Positions 47,469 through 55,859 of a stretch of 60,780 nt of DNA are shown here, piece after piece. A model generated the notes under the pieces. It worked only from the letters and a program-made list of their open reading frames with translations. It had not been told where the DNA came from and ran no database searches. Numbering within the stretch: the first letter of the stretch is position 1; each line of letters begins with the position of its first letter. A program made the position numbers and the translations under genes. Source of the DNA: a virus. The stretch is taken from the IMG/VR virus record IMGVR_UViG_3300010373_000010, positions 1-60,780 of that record. One strand, written 5' to 3'.

Positions 47469-48215
47469 ATGACGTATGCATTCCAGCAGACGCAGCTAGA
47501 AAAAACTGCGCACGATTCACGGGTCTCGCCGCCCCCACCGCCGATGACCGCCCAGTCTGTACAGCAGCTCTGCGCCTCACCCGATGTTCCTGCACACATC
47601 AAGGCCCAAGCTGTACACGACTTCATGGCGAAGTCCCTGACGGACAAGGGCCTCGATCCCGGCACGTTCATGATCCCCAAAGAACGGCTCGACGAGCTGA
47701 CCCAGCGGATGCAGGCTGAGCGGGCGATGCGGGCGAGGCAGCTCGAAGATAATCTCCGGATGAAGATCGCGGAGTTCCACGAGCATGTAGGGCGTCCTCT
47801 GATGGCGCCCCCTCCGTCAGAGTCGGGCGCTGCCAATATGTCGTTCCCCCAGCAGTGGGGAGTAGGTGTTATTGGAGGGATCAACCGCACGATGGGCTTG
47901 GAGACGCCGCCTACCGCGGAGGAACTTCAGAAGACCGCACTCTCAAAGATGAACCCGATCGCTCGCGACAAGTACGAGCCGATCTTCAAACTCCTGGAGA
48001 TCCAGATCCGGTTCGTCGCCGGTCACTGGACCCTGTTCAAAGACACGCGTACCCAGAGCTGGCAGGCGCCCCTCGGAGATCCGGGGTGCTCGCTGATGAC
48101 GTGGGACGCGATGGTGTCAGAATTACTCGATGAGGTCGCTCGTGGCACAGTTTCAGGTGCAACCGGTCCTACGATCACCGGGCAGCAAGTTTGCGGCAGC
48201 GCCGGGCATACCTGA
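47469..48215 (+). CDS. Hypothetical protein at the head of the packaging operon
   Basis: 248 aa from the ATG at 47469 (another in-frame ATG is at 47544); neither has a clear ribosome-binding site. A proline-rich start is followed by helices (SVQQLCASPDVPAHIKAQAVHDFMAKSLTDKGLDPG; RLDELTQRMQAERAMRARQLEDNLRMKIAEFHEHVG) and a C-terminal domain (YEPIFKLLEIQIRFVAGHWTLFKDTRTQSW). No family recognised. The 3' end overlaps the next gene by 86 bases. Confidence 0.6.
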   Translation: MTYAFQQTQLEKTAHDSRVSPPPPPMTAQSVQQLCASPDVPAHIKAQAVHDFMAKSLTDKGLDPGTFMIPKERLDELTQRMQAERAMRARQLEDNLRMKIAEFHEHVGRPLMAPPPSESGAANMSFPQQWGVGVIGGINRTMGLETPPTAEELQKTALSKMNPIARDKYEPIFKLLEIQIRFVAGHWTLFKDTRTQSWQAPLGDPGCSLMTWDAMVSELLDEVARGTVSGATGPTITGQQVCGSAGHT

Positions 48216-48699
48216 GTTTGTCAGGACCGTCGCTCGCTTGATGAACATGGACTTCGTGTGGGTCCGGACGCGGGGTATGTACATTGCCACCGTCCACGAC
48301 ACGCGCGGAGCCCAGTCGCTCGACCACCACTTCGAGGCTGACCCGAAGATCCTGTCAGCCGATGATATATGGCTGGAGTGGCTGAAGCAGATTGCGGACT
48401 TCCTGAAAGAGCACGGCCAAGATGTCTCGAAGATCCAAACAAAAATCGCGGACTACAACGCCGTCTACTACACCGGCGAGAGAATCAGAGATGACAACGA
48501 CATTGACACCGAGCAAGCTGGCGCAGTTGGCAACACTGACGACCGAAGCAGACACGGCGGTACCGGATCAGACTCCAGCGCCGATCGCGGCGAACTTTCC
48601 CAATCCGACGGCACCCCGCCCCCAATTGCCCCCAGTTGGCCAGGGGCCGCGGACAGCGACGACGCCGGCACCGCAGCGGCCGATGCTGACGCAGGCTGA
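48130..48699 (+). CDS. Hypothetical protein (189 aa) with overprinted C-terminus
   Basis: A GTG at 48142 with AGG upstream is an alternative to the ATG at 48130. The N-terminal 115 residues look globular (PEFVRTVARLMNMDFVWVRTRGMYIATVHDTRG, DDIWLEWLKQIADFLKEHGQDVSKIQTKIADYNAVYY). The last 70 residues are acidic low-complexity (GTGSDSSADRGELSQSDG) and lie over the first 209 bases of the next gene in another frame. Function unknown. Confidence 0.6.
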   Translation: MRSLVAQFQVQPVLRSPGSKFAAAPGIPEFVRTVARLMNMDFVWVRTRGMYIATVHDTRGAQSLDHHFEADPKILSADDIWLEWLKQIADFLKEHGQDVSKIQTKIADYNAVYYTGERIRDDNDIDTEQAGAVGNTDDRSRHGGTGSDSSADRGELSQSDGTPPPIAPSWPGAADSDDAGTAAADADAG

Positions 48700-49009
48700 C
48701 CTGCTTGCTGCGAAAGAACGGCGAGCGGGCAACCCGGTCATCCGGATGACTGCGGACGATCCGGAGCTGCCGGACGACATTACGGCCATGCTCGTGATGA
48801 CTGGCCTCCACGCGCGCTGGTGTCAGAACTTCTGGCGGGTGTTCCTGCCGGACTCGGCGAACATCACCAACAGCGTTGGCGGTGGCAAGCTGCGCCGCTG
48901 GCAGACCGGCGTCCGCGCAGAGGCGTCGCCCGCGGAGTGGCTGGCGGAGATCAATCGCTTCTGGAAAGACGTTCACCCTGGCGAGCCGCTGCCCTTCGGC
49001 GAAGGCTGA
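48491..49009 (+). CDS. Hypothetical protein (172 aa) preceding RHH regulator
   Basis: ATG at 48491; an in-frame ATG at 48683 would remove most of the overlap with the upstream gene and is a real alternative. The N-terminal third is Pro/Thr-rich; the C-terminal domain (VIRMTADDPELPDDITAMLVMTGLHARWCQNFWRVFLPDSANITNSVGGGKLRRWQTGVRAEASPAEWLAEINRFWKDVHPGEPLP) looks folded. Function unknown. Confidence 0.6.
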   Translation: MTTTLTPSKLAQLATLTTEADTAVPDQTPAPIAANFPNPTAPRPQLPPVGQGPRTATTPAPQRPMLTQADLLAAKERRAGNPVIRMTADDPELPDDITAMLVMTGLHARWCQNFWRVFLPDSANITNSVGGGKLRRWQTGVRAEASPAEWLAEINRFWKDVHPGEPLPFGEG

Positions 49010-49010
49010 T

Positions 49011-49211
49011 ATGGTTCGGGCATACGAAGGCAACAGGGTTCGGGTCAACTTCTACTTCGACGAAGACGTCTTCATCGGATTGAAGCGGGTCGCGGCTCTG
49101 AAGGGCATGACGTACTCGGAGGCGCTGCGTCAGGCGGCCCGCGAGTACGTCGCCCGCCACACGTCACAGGCCCAGGCGGATCACACCAAACTCAAGGACC
49201 TCATCAAATGA
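49011..49211 (+). CDS. Ribbon-helix-helix DNA-binding protein
   Basis: 66 aa from the ATG at 49011, one base after the upstream stop. RVRVNFYFDEDVFIGLKRVAALKGMTYSEALRQAAREYVARH has the RHH layout: one beta strand with alternating residues (RVNFYF), then two helices joined by a G-x-T/S-x-S-E-A-L-R turn. Likely a dimeric transcriptional regulator of the packaging operon or early-late switch. The stop overlaps the next start (ATGA). Confidence 0.8.
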   Translation: MVRAYEGNRVRVNFYFDEDVFIGLKRVAALKGMTYSEALRQAAREYVARHTSQAQADHTKLKDLIK

Positions 49212-49483
49212 AGCTCGAAGTCTACAATGACGAGATTGCCAACCCTCCGCTCAAGCGGCATATCGGCGTTTGGTCCGATCGTCCGCGGTTCCTTGGCATG
49301 TTCGAGAGCACGCCTATCCCTCCCGGACAGGAGCACAAAGCCCCAAGGGCCGGCGTCCTGGATCACTTTGTCACTTGCCCGGGATGCGGTAACCATCCAG
49401 TGCTACGGGCGATCTGCTTATACGTGAAGGCCGCCGGCCGCGTGTACAGCGTCTCCTGGCCGTCCTGGCTCCCAGTCCCGTGA
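49208..49483 (+). CDS. Hypothetical protein with CxxC motif (91 aa)
   Basis: KLEVYNDEIANPPLKRHIGVWSDRPRFLGMFES is beta-rich; HFVTCPGCGNHPVLRAICLYVK holds C-x2-C and a further Cys, perhaps a small zinc site. Coupled by ATGA upstream and GTGA downstream. No family recognised. Confidence 0.6.
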   Translation: MKLEVYNDEIANPPLKRHIGVWSDRPRFLGMFESTPIPPGQEHKAPRAGVLDHFVTCPGCGNHPVLRAICLYVKAAGRVYSVSWPSWLPVP

Positions 49484-49800
49484 AGATGAGGCAGATGGGT
49501 ATGCGACTCATGACCGGCCGGAATCACCCGAACTTCGACCTCGACGGCGGAATGCCGCAGGGAGTCAAGACCGTGATCCGTGCGGCCAAAGACCCCATCT
49601 CCGACGTGCCACAGGACTGGTCGATCCTTCAGCTCTTGCAGCGGACTCTCTGCCGTGCGAAGCTGGATCGCGATTCCCAGCAGTGGGAGATCACCAGCGT
49701 CATCGGAACCGTCGCGTATCTGAGCTACGGGGCGGTGTACCAGGACTGGCAGGACGTGTGTGACCGATTGTTCGACGAGGCGATGAAATCCGATGGCTAA
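49480..49800 (+). CDS. Hypothetical protein (106 aa)
   Basis: GTG at 49480 overlaps the previous stop; in-frame ATGs at 49486, 49495 and 49501 are alternatives. GMPQGVKTVIRAAKDPISDVPQDWSILQLLQRTLCRAKLDRDSQQWEITSVIGTVAYLSYGAVYQDWQDVCDRLFDEAMK is helical. Function unknown. Confidence 0.58.
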   Translation: MKMRQMGMRLMTGRNHPNFDLDGGMPQGVKTVIRAAKDPISDVPQDWSILQLLQRTLCRAKLDRDSQQWEITSVIGTVAYLSYGAVYQDWQDVCDRLFDEAMKSDG

Positions 49801-50059
49801 TGTACTGCGGCTCGTCACCCGCGAGGAAAAAGACAACCAGTCTGTGTCCAAGTGCGTGGATGCCATCACGACGCTACACCAAGAGGGCAACCTCAAGCAG
49901 ATCGCGTCGGTGTACTGGACGAAGGACGGAAGGGTGAAACTTTGGGTCTCCGACAACATGACGCTGGCGGATCTTGCTTATGCCGTGAAGTCGCTCGACA
50001 TTGAACTCAACACGATGATGGGTCCGGGCGACCCGGTAGAGCCGAAAAATGGAGCTTGA
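49793..50059 (+). CDS. Hypothetical protein (88 aa)
   Basis: ANVLRLVTREEKDNQSVSKCVDAITTLHQEGNLKQIASVYWTKDGRVKLWVSDNMTLADLAYAVKSLDIELNTMMG shows a helix, a beta-hairpin (IASVYWTKDGRVKLWVS) and a final helix, a fold often seen in small phage proteins around terminase genes. Overlaps both neighbours by 8-11 bases. Confidence 0.6.
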   Translation: MANVLRLVTREEKDNQSVSKCVDAITTLHQEGNLKQIASVYWTKDGRVKLWVSDNMTLADLAYAVKSLDIELNTMMGPGDPVEPKNGA

Positions 50060-50567
50060 TCCCGAGCTGTTTCCTCCAATGCAGGTCGTCCCGGCCGGCG
50101 GGATGAACGCAATAGTTCCCGCGGGAACTGAGCCGCCGAGTTCCATCACGGACTATGACTCGCGGCTCATCGCCGACCTCGTGGCCAATATCCGGCACCA
50201 GACAGACGTGCTGAAGCAGTACGGCCTCACCCCGGAGCAGCTTGCCGCGAAGCTCCTGAATCCGGCGTTCGCAGCGCACTACCGCGACACACAGCGGCTC
50301 TGGAACTCCGACATGAATGCCCAGGAGCGCATCCGCACGAAGGCGGCGTTCCTCCTGGAAGACTCGCTGCCCGAGCTGTCACGGATCGCGAAGAACCCGC
50401 AGGTGCCCGTCGCCGCGAAGCTGGGCGCGATCGAACAACTCACGAAGATAAGCACCGTGGCGCACGTGGCAAAGGGCGCCGGCGAGCCCAGTGAACAGCA
50501 CAAGATCATCATCAACATCGGGACGGACAAACCGCCCACGATCATCGCTCAGGAAGTATCCAAATGA
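50049..50567 (+). CDS. terS: Putative terminase small subunit
   Basis: 172 aa. DYDSRLIADLVANIRHQTDVLKQYGLTPEQLAAKLLNPAFAAHYRDTQRLWNSDMNAQERIRTKAAFLLEDSLPELSRIAKNPQVPVAAKLGAIEQLTKISTVAHVAKG matches the layout of small terminase-like proteins: an N-terminal helix-turn-helix (D-V-L-x-x-x-G-L-T-P-E-Q-x-x-x-L), N-P-x-F-x-x-x-x-x-x-x-x-x-W, then a helical oligomerisation region. It would recognise the packaging site and activate the large subunit encoded about 1.2 kb downstream. Confidence 0.65.
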   Translation: MELDPELFPPMQVVPAGGMNAIVPAGTEPPSSITDYDSRLIADLVANIRHQTDVLKQYGLTPEQLAAKLLNPAFAAHYRDTQRLWNSDMNAQERIRTKAAFLLEDSLPELSRIAKNPQVPVAAKLGAIEQLTKISTVAHVAKGAGEPSEQHKIIINIGTDKPPTIIAQEVSK

Positions 50568-50938
50568 CAACGACATCCGAAGATTTGCAGGGCGCCGTCA
50601 AAGCAGGCGAGTATCTGGACGAGCAGCCCGTACCGCCGATGCCCATTCTGGAGAGAGGCAAGTTCTACGATTCCATAGCACCAAATGGCGAGAAGGTTAT
50701 CGTCATGTTGGAAGGCACATGGATCGACTTCGGTACCAACGTGCAGACGTTGCGACAGGCATTGTCGAACGCCGCGAAGAAGCTCAAAGAGGCCGAGATC
50801 GGCGAGAAGATCCTGCTCGCCCGGCTAGCTGATGTGCAGAACCGTCTGGACAACCTCCGGGCGATCCGCCGTGACGAGAAACGCCCCGAAGTCGAGGCGG
50901 CACTCGGAATGTCCCCCAACCAAGCAACACAAGGCTGA
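50564..50938 (+). CDS. Hypothetical protein (124 aa) with C-terminal coiled coil
   Basis: The start overlaps the TerS stop (ATGA). PPMPILERGKFYDSIAPNGEKVIVMLEGTWIDFGTNVQTLRQALSNAAKKLKEAEIGEKILLARLADVQNRLDNLRAIRRDEKRPEVEAAL: a beta-hairpin then a long coiled-coil helix. No family recognised. Confidence 0.6.
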   Translation: MTTTSEDLQGAVKAGEYLDEQPVPPMPILERGKFYDSIAPNGEKVIVMLEGTWIDFGTNVQTLRQALSNAAKKLKEAEIGEKILLARLADVQNRLDNLRAIRRDEKRPEVEAALGMSPNQATQG

Positions 50939-50943
50939 TTACT

Positions 50944-51357
50944 ATGTCCATCAAGGCAACACTCAACACCGTGATTTCCAAGGTCGCGGCCAATCTCGTG
51001 AACGTCGAGAACGCGCTCAAGCAGGCCGAGGCGACCGTCGTCCAGGCGGACGAGGAAGTCGTCAACGCTGCCAAGGTGCTGCTCGCCAAGTTCGAGCACC
51101 CGCAGGCGGCCATGCAGATCCTCCAGAATGTCGCTCAGCTCAGTGCGCTGGCTGACACGAAGAAGGAGATGCACGCGATGATCGCCGCCCTCGAAGTTCA
51201 CCTGACCAACGAGGATGCGGTCAACGAGTCGCAGAAGGTTCTGGACCAGAACGCGACGGTGACCAGCTCCCCTCTTTCTGAGTCCGGTGCGGAGGGTGGA
51301 GCTGATGCAGTGGCTGACGCCGGACAGACTTCGGAGGCTGCCACCCCCTCTGCGTAA
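50944..51357 (+). CDS. Hypothetical helical protein (137 aa)
   Basis: SIKATLNTVISKVAANLVNVENALKQAEATVVQADEEVVNAAKVLLAKFEHPQAAMQILQNVAQLSALADTKKEMHAMIAALEVHL is a helical bundle; the C-terminus is acidic and low-complexity. Similar helical proteins in other phages are of unknown function. The last 53 bases overlap a tiny basic gene. Confidence 0.6.
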   Translation: MSIKATLNTVISKVAANLVNVENALKQAEATVVQADEEVVNAAKVLLAKFEHPQAAMQILQNVAQLSALADTKKEMHAMIAALEVHLTNEDAVNESQKVLDQNATVTSSPLSESGAEGGADAVADAGQTSEAATPSA

Positions 51358-51439
51358 GCAGTGGATCAACCAGCGCCGTACAAGAAAGATAACAAAGGCG
51401 TGTGAAGTGCTCATCAAGAAGCATTTTGGTTTGATCTAA
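51305..51439 (+). CDS. Small very basic protein (44 aa)
   Basis: ATG at 51305 with AGGGTGGAG just upstream, ending seven bases before a terminator-like hairpin. The peptide (MQWLTPDRLRRLPPP... LRKQWINQRRTRKITK...) carries over a dozen Lys/Arg in 44 residues. Short basic proteins of this kind often bind nucleic acid. Confidence rests on the ribosome-binding site and filling of a gap. Confidence 0.5.
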   Translation: MQWLTPDRLRRLPPPLRKQWINQRRTRKITKACEVLIKKHFGLI

Positions 51440-51445
51440 CCTGGG

Positions 51446-51477
51446 CGGGGGGAGGCTGTCAACTCCCCCCGATCTTT
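51446..51477 (+). terminator. Terminator-like hairpin directly before the terminase pair
   Basis: CGGGGGGAG (51446-51454) pairs with CTCCCCCCG (51463-51471), loop of 8, followed by ATCTTT and then the ATG of the next gene at 51478. It could be a partial terminator that lowers expression of the large terminase relative to upstream genes. The only Shine-Dalgarno-like bases (GGGGAGG) are buried in the stem. Confidence 0.6.
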
Positions 51478-51747
51478 ATGAGAAAGAAACTGACGCGGCA
51501 ACTAGTGATGGTGGAATGGGGCGACGCCTGGGTACACGGTGCCTGGGATGACGAAGCCGCGTCCAAAAGCAAGGCGAAGCCGGTGACGGTGTTTACTGTC
51601 GGCTGGCTGTTGAAGAAGGATAACCGGGGCGTGCTCGTCGCGGCGCAGATCGCTGACGGCACCCAACTCGCGAACCAGAGCTTCATCCCGAAGGGTATGA
51701 TCCGCAGCATCCGCGTGCTGAAGCAGGGCACGCTGAGGCAGAGATGA
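51478..51747 (+). CDS. Hypothetical protein preceding terminase large subunit (89 aa)
   Basis: RKKLTRQLVMVEWGDAWVHGAWDDEAASKSKAKPVTVFTVGWLLKKDNRGVLVAAQIADGTQLANQSFIPKGMIRSIRVLKQG is an all-beta, SH3-like small protein. It overlaps TerL by ATGA, so it may assist packaging. Start has no accessible ribosome-binding site because of the hairpin; an ATG at 51508 is possible. Confidence 0.62.
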   Translation: MRKKLTRQLVMVEWGDAWVHGAWDDEAASKSKAKPVTVFTVGWLLKKDNRGVLVAAQIADGTQLANQSFIPKGMIRSIRVLKQGTLRQR

Positions 51748-53150
51748 GTGAACTCAACTACACAGCCCCGCCTACCCTTGCCAAATTCATGCAGTCCGAC
51801 CAGCGTGTGCGAGTCGTGCGCGGTCCTGTGGGGTCAGGCAAGTCATCGGGCATGGTCATGGAGCTGCTACGGCGTGCGTTCGAGCAGTCTCCAGATCCGA
51901 AGACTGGCAAACGGCGGACTCGATTCGTCATCGTGCGCAATACACTGCCGCAGCTCAAAACGACCTCCATGAAGACGATCCAGGAGCTGTTGCGCGGCAT
52001 CGCCCGCTTCGAGGCGCAAAGCAACACCTTCTGGATCGAGATCAACGACGTGGAGTCCGAATGGATCATGCTCCCCCTGGACACGCCGGAAAACGTGGAC
52101 CGATTGCTCTCCCTCGACTTAACGGCCGGGTGGCTGTCGGAGCTACGGGAATTGCCACCCCGGATTCTGCTCGACGTGTTGTCACGATGCGGCCGGTTCC
52201 CGAGCATGATGAATGGTGGACCTACGTGGTATGGGGTCATCGCCGAGACCAATTCCTTCTCGGAAGATTCGCCGTGGAACGAGATCCTGGAGAACAAGAA
52301 CTTAGAAGGCAAGCCTTTGCCGCCCACTTGGGGCTACTGGGTCCAGCCGGGCGCCCGCGACCCGGGAGCGGAGAACAGGGAGAATCTGGTCCCGGGATAT
52401 TACGAAGACTTGATCGAATCGAACACGGCGGACTGGGTCGAACAGTATATCGACAACAAGATCAGCCCAAGTCTTTCTGGCGAGGCGGTCTTCCGTAACT
52501 CATTCAACAGGAAGTGGCATGTCGCCCAATCTGACCTCCTCCCTATCCCCGGCACGCTCGTTGTTGTTGGGATGGACTTCGGTCGCAATCCATCCGCGGT
52601 TGTCACGCAAATTGATCCGCGTGGAAGGCTCGTCGTCCTTGATGAAGCCCATGGGGAATCTATGGGTGTCGAGCAGTTCGTCACGACTGTGCTCCGTCCT
52701 ATCCTTGCGCAACCCAAATATGCCCGACTTCCAATCGGGGTGGTGGGAGACCCATCCGGCGTCGCCCGTTCTCAGGTCGGTGAAGAGAGCGTTTTCCATG
52801 CGCTCAAGCGCCTGGGCTTTGCTTGCCAGCCTGCTCAGACGAATGCGATCGACCCGCGGCTGAGGGCGGTCGAGAAGTGGATGCTCCAGGCCCGCGACGC
52901 CGGCCCAGCGTTCCTTATCAGTCCTCATTGCACGACCTTGATAACAGCGCTGTCGTCCCGCTATCGGTACGCGCGCAAGAAAGACGGCGAACTACAACCA
53001 ACACCTGACAAGAGTCATCCTTGGAGCGATATAGCTGACGCACTCCAGTACGCCGTCCTGGGCCACAGCGGCACCGTGCTTAGCCGGCTGAACCGGGTCC
53101 GGCGTAGCTCAACCCCTGAGCGGCCCCCAAGCCCCAAGGGATGGACATGA
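51744..53150 (+). CDS. terL: Terminase large subunit
   Basis: 468 aa. ATPase domain: Walker A GPVGSGKS (27-34), FVIVRNTLPQLKTTSMKTIQ coupling region and GWLSELREL (130-138) around the Walker B/catalytic Glu region. The C-terminal nuclease domain begins with VVVGMDFGRNPSAV (D278) and continues with IGVVGDPSG and HPWSDIADALQY, giving the acidic triad of RNase H-fold terminase nucleases. It translocates DNA into the prohead and makes the packaging cut. The ATG overlaps the upstream stop. Confidence 0.95.
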   Translation: MSELNYTAPPTLAKFMQSDQRVRVVRGPVGSGKSSGMVMELLRRAFEQSPDPKTGKRRTRFVIVRNTLPQLKTTSMKTIQELLRGIARFEAQSNTFWIEINDVESEWIMLPLDTPENVDRLLSLDLTAGWLSELRELPPRILLDVLSRCGRFPSMMNGGPTWYGVIAETNSFSEDSPWNEILENKNLEGKPLPPTWGYWVQPGARDPGAENRENLVPGYYEDLIESNTADWVEQYIDNKISPSLSGEAVFRNSFNRKWHVAQSDLLPIPGTLVVVGMDFGRNPSAVVTQIDPRGRLVVLDEAHGESMGVEQFVTTVLRPILAQPKYARLPIGVVGDPSGVARSQVGEESVFHALKRLGFACQPAQTNAIDPRLRAVEKWMLQARDAGPAFLISPHCTTLITALSSRYRYARKKDGELQPTPDKSHPWSDIADALQYAVLGHSGTVLSRLNRVRRSSTPERPPSPKGWT

Positions 53151-53581
53151 GCCGATACCGGACTTCCACACGATCTGACAGGCTACGGATGACAGAGGAG
53201 CAGCGCGAGCTTGAACGAAGTCGCGCCAGAGCGAAGTACGCGAAAAACCGTGAAGCAATACTCGCTTCCAGAAAAGAATATTATCTTCGCACATTAGAGA
53301 CACGCAGAGCTGAGAGGCTTCGCTTTCATTGGAAGAATCGTGGCGTAGACGTATCCACGATACGGTGGCCGAAGCCTCTGGTCTGTGATACACCTGGATG
53401 CGGAGGCACAAAGAAGATATCCTTGGATCACGACCACGCTACCGGCCGATTCCGCGGGTGGCTTTGTGACGTGTGCAACCGGTCTATAGGGCTGCTCAAG
53501 GAGCGTCCTGATATACTCCGGGCATTGGCGGCCTATATAGAACAAAAACGAGGGCCAGATGGGTGCGATCCCAGCGGGTAG
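53147..53581 (+). CDS. Recombination endonuclease VII-like HNH nuclease (copy 4)
   Basis: 144 aa from the ATG at 53147, which overlaps the TerL stop (ATGA); AAGGG lies 6 bases upstream. A basic helical N-terminus (RDTEEQRELERSRARAKYAKNREAI-like region) leads to CDTPGCGGTKKISLDHDHATGRFRGWLCDVCNRSIGLLKE. It is inserted exactly between terL and the portal gene, the usual position of homing-type nucleases. The only copy of the four in the late block. Confidence 0.88.
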   Translation: MSRYRTSTRSDRLRMTEEQRELERSRARAKYAKNREAILASRKEYYLRTLETRRAERLRFHWKNRGVDVSTIRWPKPLVCDTPGCGGTKKISLDHDHATGRFRGWLCDVCNRSIGLLKERPDILRALAAYIEQKRGPDGCDPSG

Positions 53582-55859
53582 TGCAGGTTACGGCGGCGCA
53601 GCAGCTCTGGGCGCGATGCCCCCCGTCAATGCGGAACTTTCCAACTCTGCTCGGCAAGCCAGTCCCGTGCCTGGGGTCTATGACGGAGCGGCTGCCCCTT
53701 CGTCCAGGAAAGTGGTCAACCGTGCTGCTGAGCCGATGCGGCACCAGGGACGTGGACTTATCCGGGTCGTCTCGCATTCTGAGATGCTCGAAACCGAGCG
53801 GGCGAGTGACGATCTATCGAAGGTCTCTGCTGAAGTCGCCACTGACTTGGCCAACTACATCCGCCAGCGCTTCGAGAAAGCCGTTCGCCACCGCCGAGTT
53901 ATTCTCGTAGATGACGAGCTGATCCGCGACATGCGTGCCTACAACGGGCAGTACGACCCGGGCACGCTCCAGGCCATCGAGCAGCAGGGCGGCTCCGCGG
54001 TGTACTCGCGTCTCATGGCCATGAAGTGCCGCGGTGCCACCGCGCTCCTGCGCAATGTGTACATGAACTCCGACCGGCCGTGGTCGTTGGAGCCCACGGC
54101 GGACCCGAAGGTCCCGGATGCGATCGAGAATCACATTACCACCCTGGTTCACCAGGAAGTGGTAGCGGCCAACCAACAGGGCCAGATGCTGACGCAGGAT
54201 CTCATCCACGATCGGCTGAAGCAGTTGTTCGAGGCGACGCAGCTCGCTGAGCGCCGCAAGGCGGACGACGACGCGAAGCAGGCGGAGCGCCGCATCGATG
54301 AGATTCTGGAGGAAGGTTGCTTCTACAAGGCGCTCTCGGAGTTCCTTGCCGACCTTCCCGTCTACAAATACGCGGTCATGAAAGGTCCGGTGACACGAAA
54401 GTACACCGAGCTGAAGTGGGATGCCAAGAAAAAACTGCATGCGCACGAGAGCGCGAAGTTCTTTTGGGAGCGTGTTAGCCCTTGGGATGTTTGGTTTTCT
54501 CCTGGCGCGACCAGCATATCCAACACCGAGGTCTTCGAGCGGCAGCGTCTGTCTGTCAATGATCTCTATCAGCTCATCGGACTGCCCGGTTATCGCGAAG
54601 ATGACATCCGAGCTATCATCCAAGCCTACGAAGGTCGCGGATTCAAGGAGTGGATTCAGATTTTCGACTATGAACGGGCGCAGATGGAGGGGCGAAACAA
54701 CGTTCTGGACGACACGTTTATCAACGCGATTGAGTTTCACGGGTTCGTTCTCGGGCGATACCTCCTGGAATATAACGTTCCAGGTGTCGATGACCCTCTG
54801 AAGCCCTACTTCATCACAGCTTGGATGGTGGACAAGCGCATTTTCAAGGTGATGTTGAACCCATCACCGCGTATGCGTGTGCCGTACTACATCACGAGCT
54901 TCGACAAGCAGCCCGGGAGCCTCTACGGCAACGGCATTCCGGCCATGGCGAACGATCTCACCGACGTCATCAACGCAACTTTGCGTGCGTTGGTCAACAA
55001 CATCGCCATTTCGAGCGGTCCGCAGGTCGTTTACGACGAGGAATTGATCGCTCCGAACCAGTCGGATGCGCTGTACCCGTGGAAACGGTGGAAGTACACG
55101 GGCGATCCGCTCAATCCGAACCGCCAACCGATCAGTTTCGAGCAGCCGCAGTGCAATGCTCAGGAACTGATGAGCGTCATCAACCAGTTCAGCACGATGC
55201 TGGATGACGTTTCGACCATTCCGAGGTACCTGACAGGCTCCGGACAGCAAGGTGGAGCGGGTCGTACGGCCTCGGGCCTCTCGATGCTCATCAACAACGC
55301 CAACAAGACGCTGATGAACGTCGCGGACAACATCGACAACGATGTTTTGAAGCCGTTGCTGCACCAACTCTACGACTTCATCATGCTGACGGACAGCACC
55401 GGCATGCTCCGCGGCGACGAAAACATCCTGGTGAACGGCGTTCGGCAGGCTGCGGCACAGGAACAGGATCTCACGAAGCAACTCCAGTTCCTCCAGCTCA
55501 TCAACAACCCGCAATATCAGGCCCTCATCGGCCCGGACGAGGTTGCGAGGCTGCTCCAGGCCGTTGCGGACAATATCGGCATGGAAATCAAGGTCAAACA
55601 GCCCGGCGACATCCCCGGCGGACCGCCTCCGGGGCTTCCCCCCGGTGTTGCGCCGCCTCCTGGGTGGCCGAATGCCCAGCCGCCCCCGCTTCCTGGACCG
55701 ACTCCGTCCGGCGCGCTGCTGCCGACAGGTCCTGGAGCGAGCTACAACGCCACCGGGGCCAACCAGCCGGCGCCGTCGGGGGCCGCGCAGCCGGGCGCCG
55801 GAGGCGTGCAGGGGCTCCAAGCTGCACCACAGGTTGCACCGATGAACTCCGTGCAGTAG
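53559..55859 (+). CDS. Portal protein
   Basis: 766 aa. The core shows features of podoviral portal proteins: helical crown region (DDLSKVSAEVATDLANYIRQRFEKAVRHRRVILVDDELIRDMRAYNGQYDPGTL), WSLEPTADPKVPDAIENHI, FERVSPWDVWFSPGATSISNTEVF-type wing region, YGNGIPAMANDLTDVINATLRALVNNIAISSGPQVVYD and RTASGLSMLINNANKTLMNVADNIDNDVLKPLLHQLYDF. The tail is proline-rich. It forms the dodecameric vertex through which DNA enters and leaves. Located after terL and before scaffold and capsid. Confidence 0.9.
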   Translation: MGAIPAGSAGYGGAAALGAMPPVNAELSNSARQASPVPGVYDGAAAPSSRKVVNRAAEPMRHQGRGLIRVVSHSEMLETERASDDLSKVSAEVATDLANYIRQRFEKAVRHRRVILVDDELIRDMRAYNGQYDPGTLQAIEQQGGSAVYSRLMAMKCRGATALLRNVYMNSDRPWSLEPTADPKVPDAIENHITTLVHQEVVAANQQGQMLTQDLIHDRLKQLFEATQLAERRKADDDAKQAERRIDEILEEGCFYKALSEFLADLPVYKYAVMKGPVTRKYTELKWDAKKKLHAHESAKFFWERVSPWDVWFSPGATSISNTEVFERQRLSVNDLYQLIGLPGYREDDIRAIIQAYEGRGFKEWIQIFDYERAQMEGRNNVLDDTFINAIEFHGFVLGRYLLEYNVPGVDDPLKPYFITAWMVDKRIFKVMLNPSPRMRVPYYITSFDKQPGSLYGNGIPAMANDLTDVINATLRALVNNIAISSGPQVVYDEELIAPNQSDALYPWKRWKYTGDPLNPNRQPISFEQPQCNAQELMSVINQFSTMLDDVSTIPRYLTGSGQQGGAGRTASGLSMLINNANKTLMNVADNIDNDVLKPLLHQLYDFIMLTDSTGMLRGDENILVNGVRQAAAQEQDLTKQLQFLQLINNPQYQALIGPDEVARLLQAVADNIGMEIKVKQPGDIPGGPPPGLPPGVAPPPGWPNAQPPPLPGPTPSGALLPTGPGASYNATGANQPAPSGAAQPGAGGVQGLQAAPQVAPMNSVQ

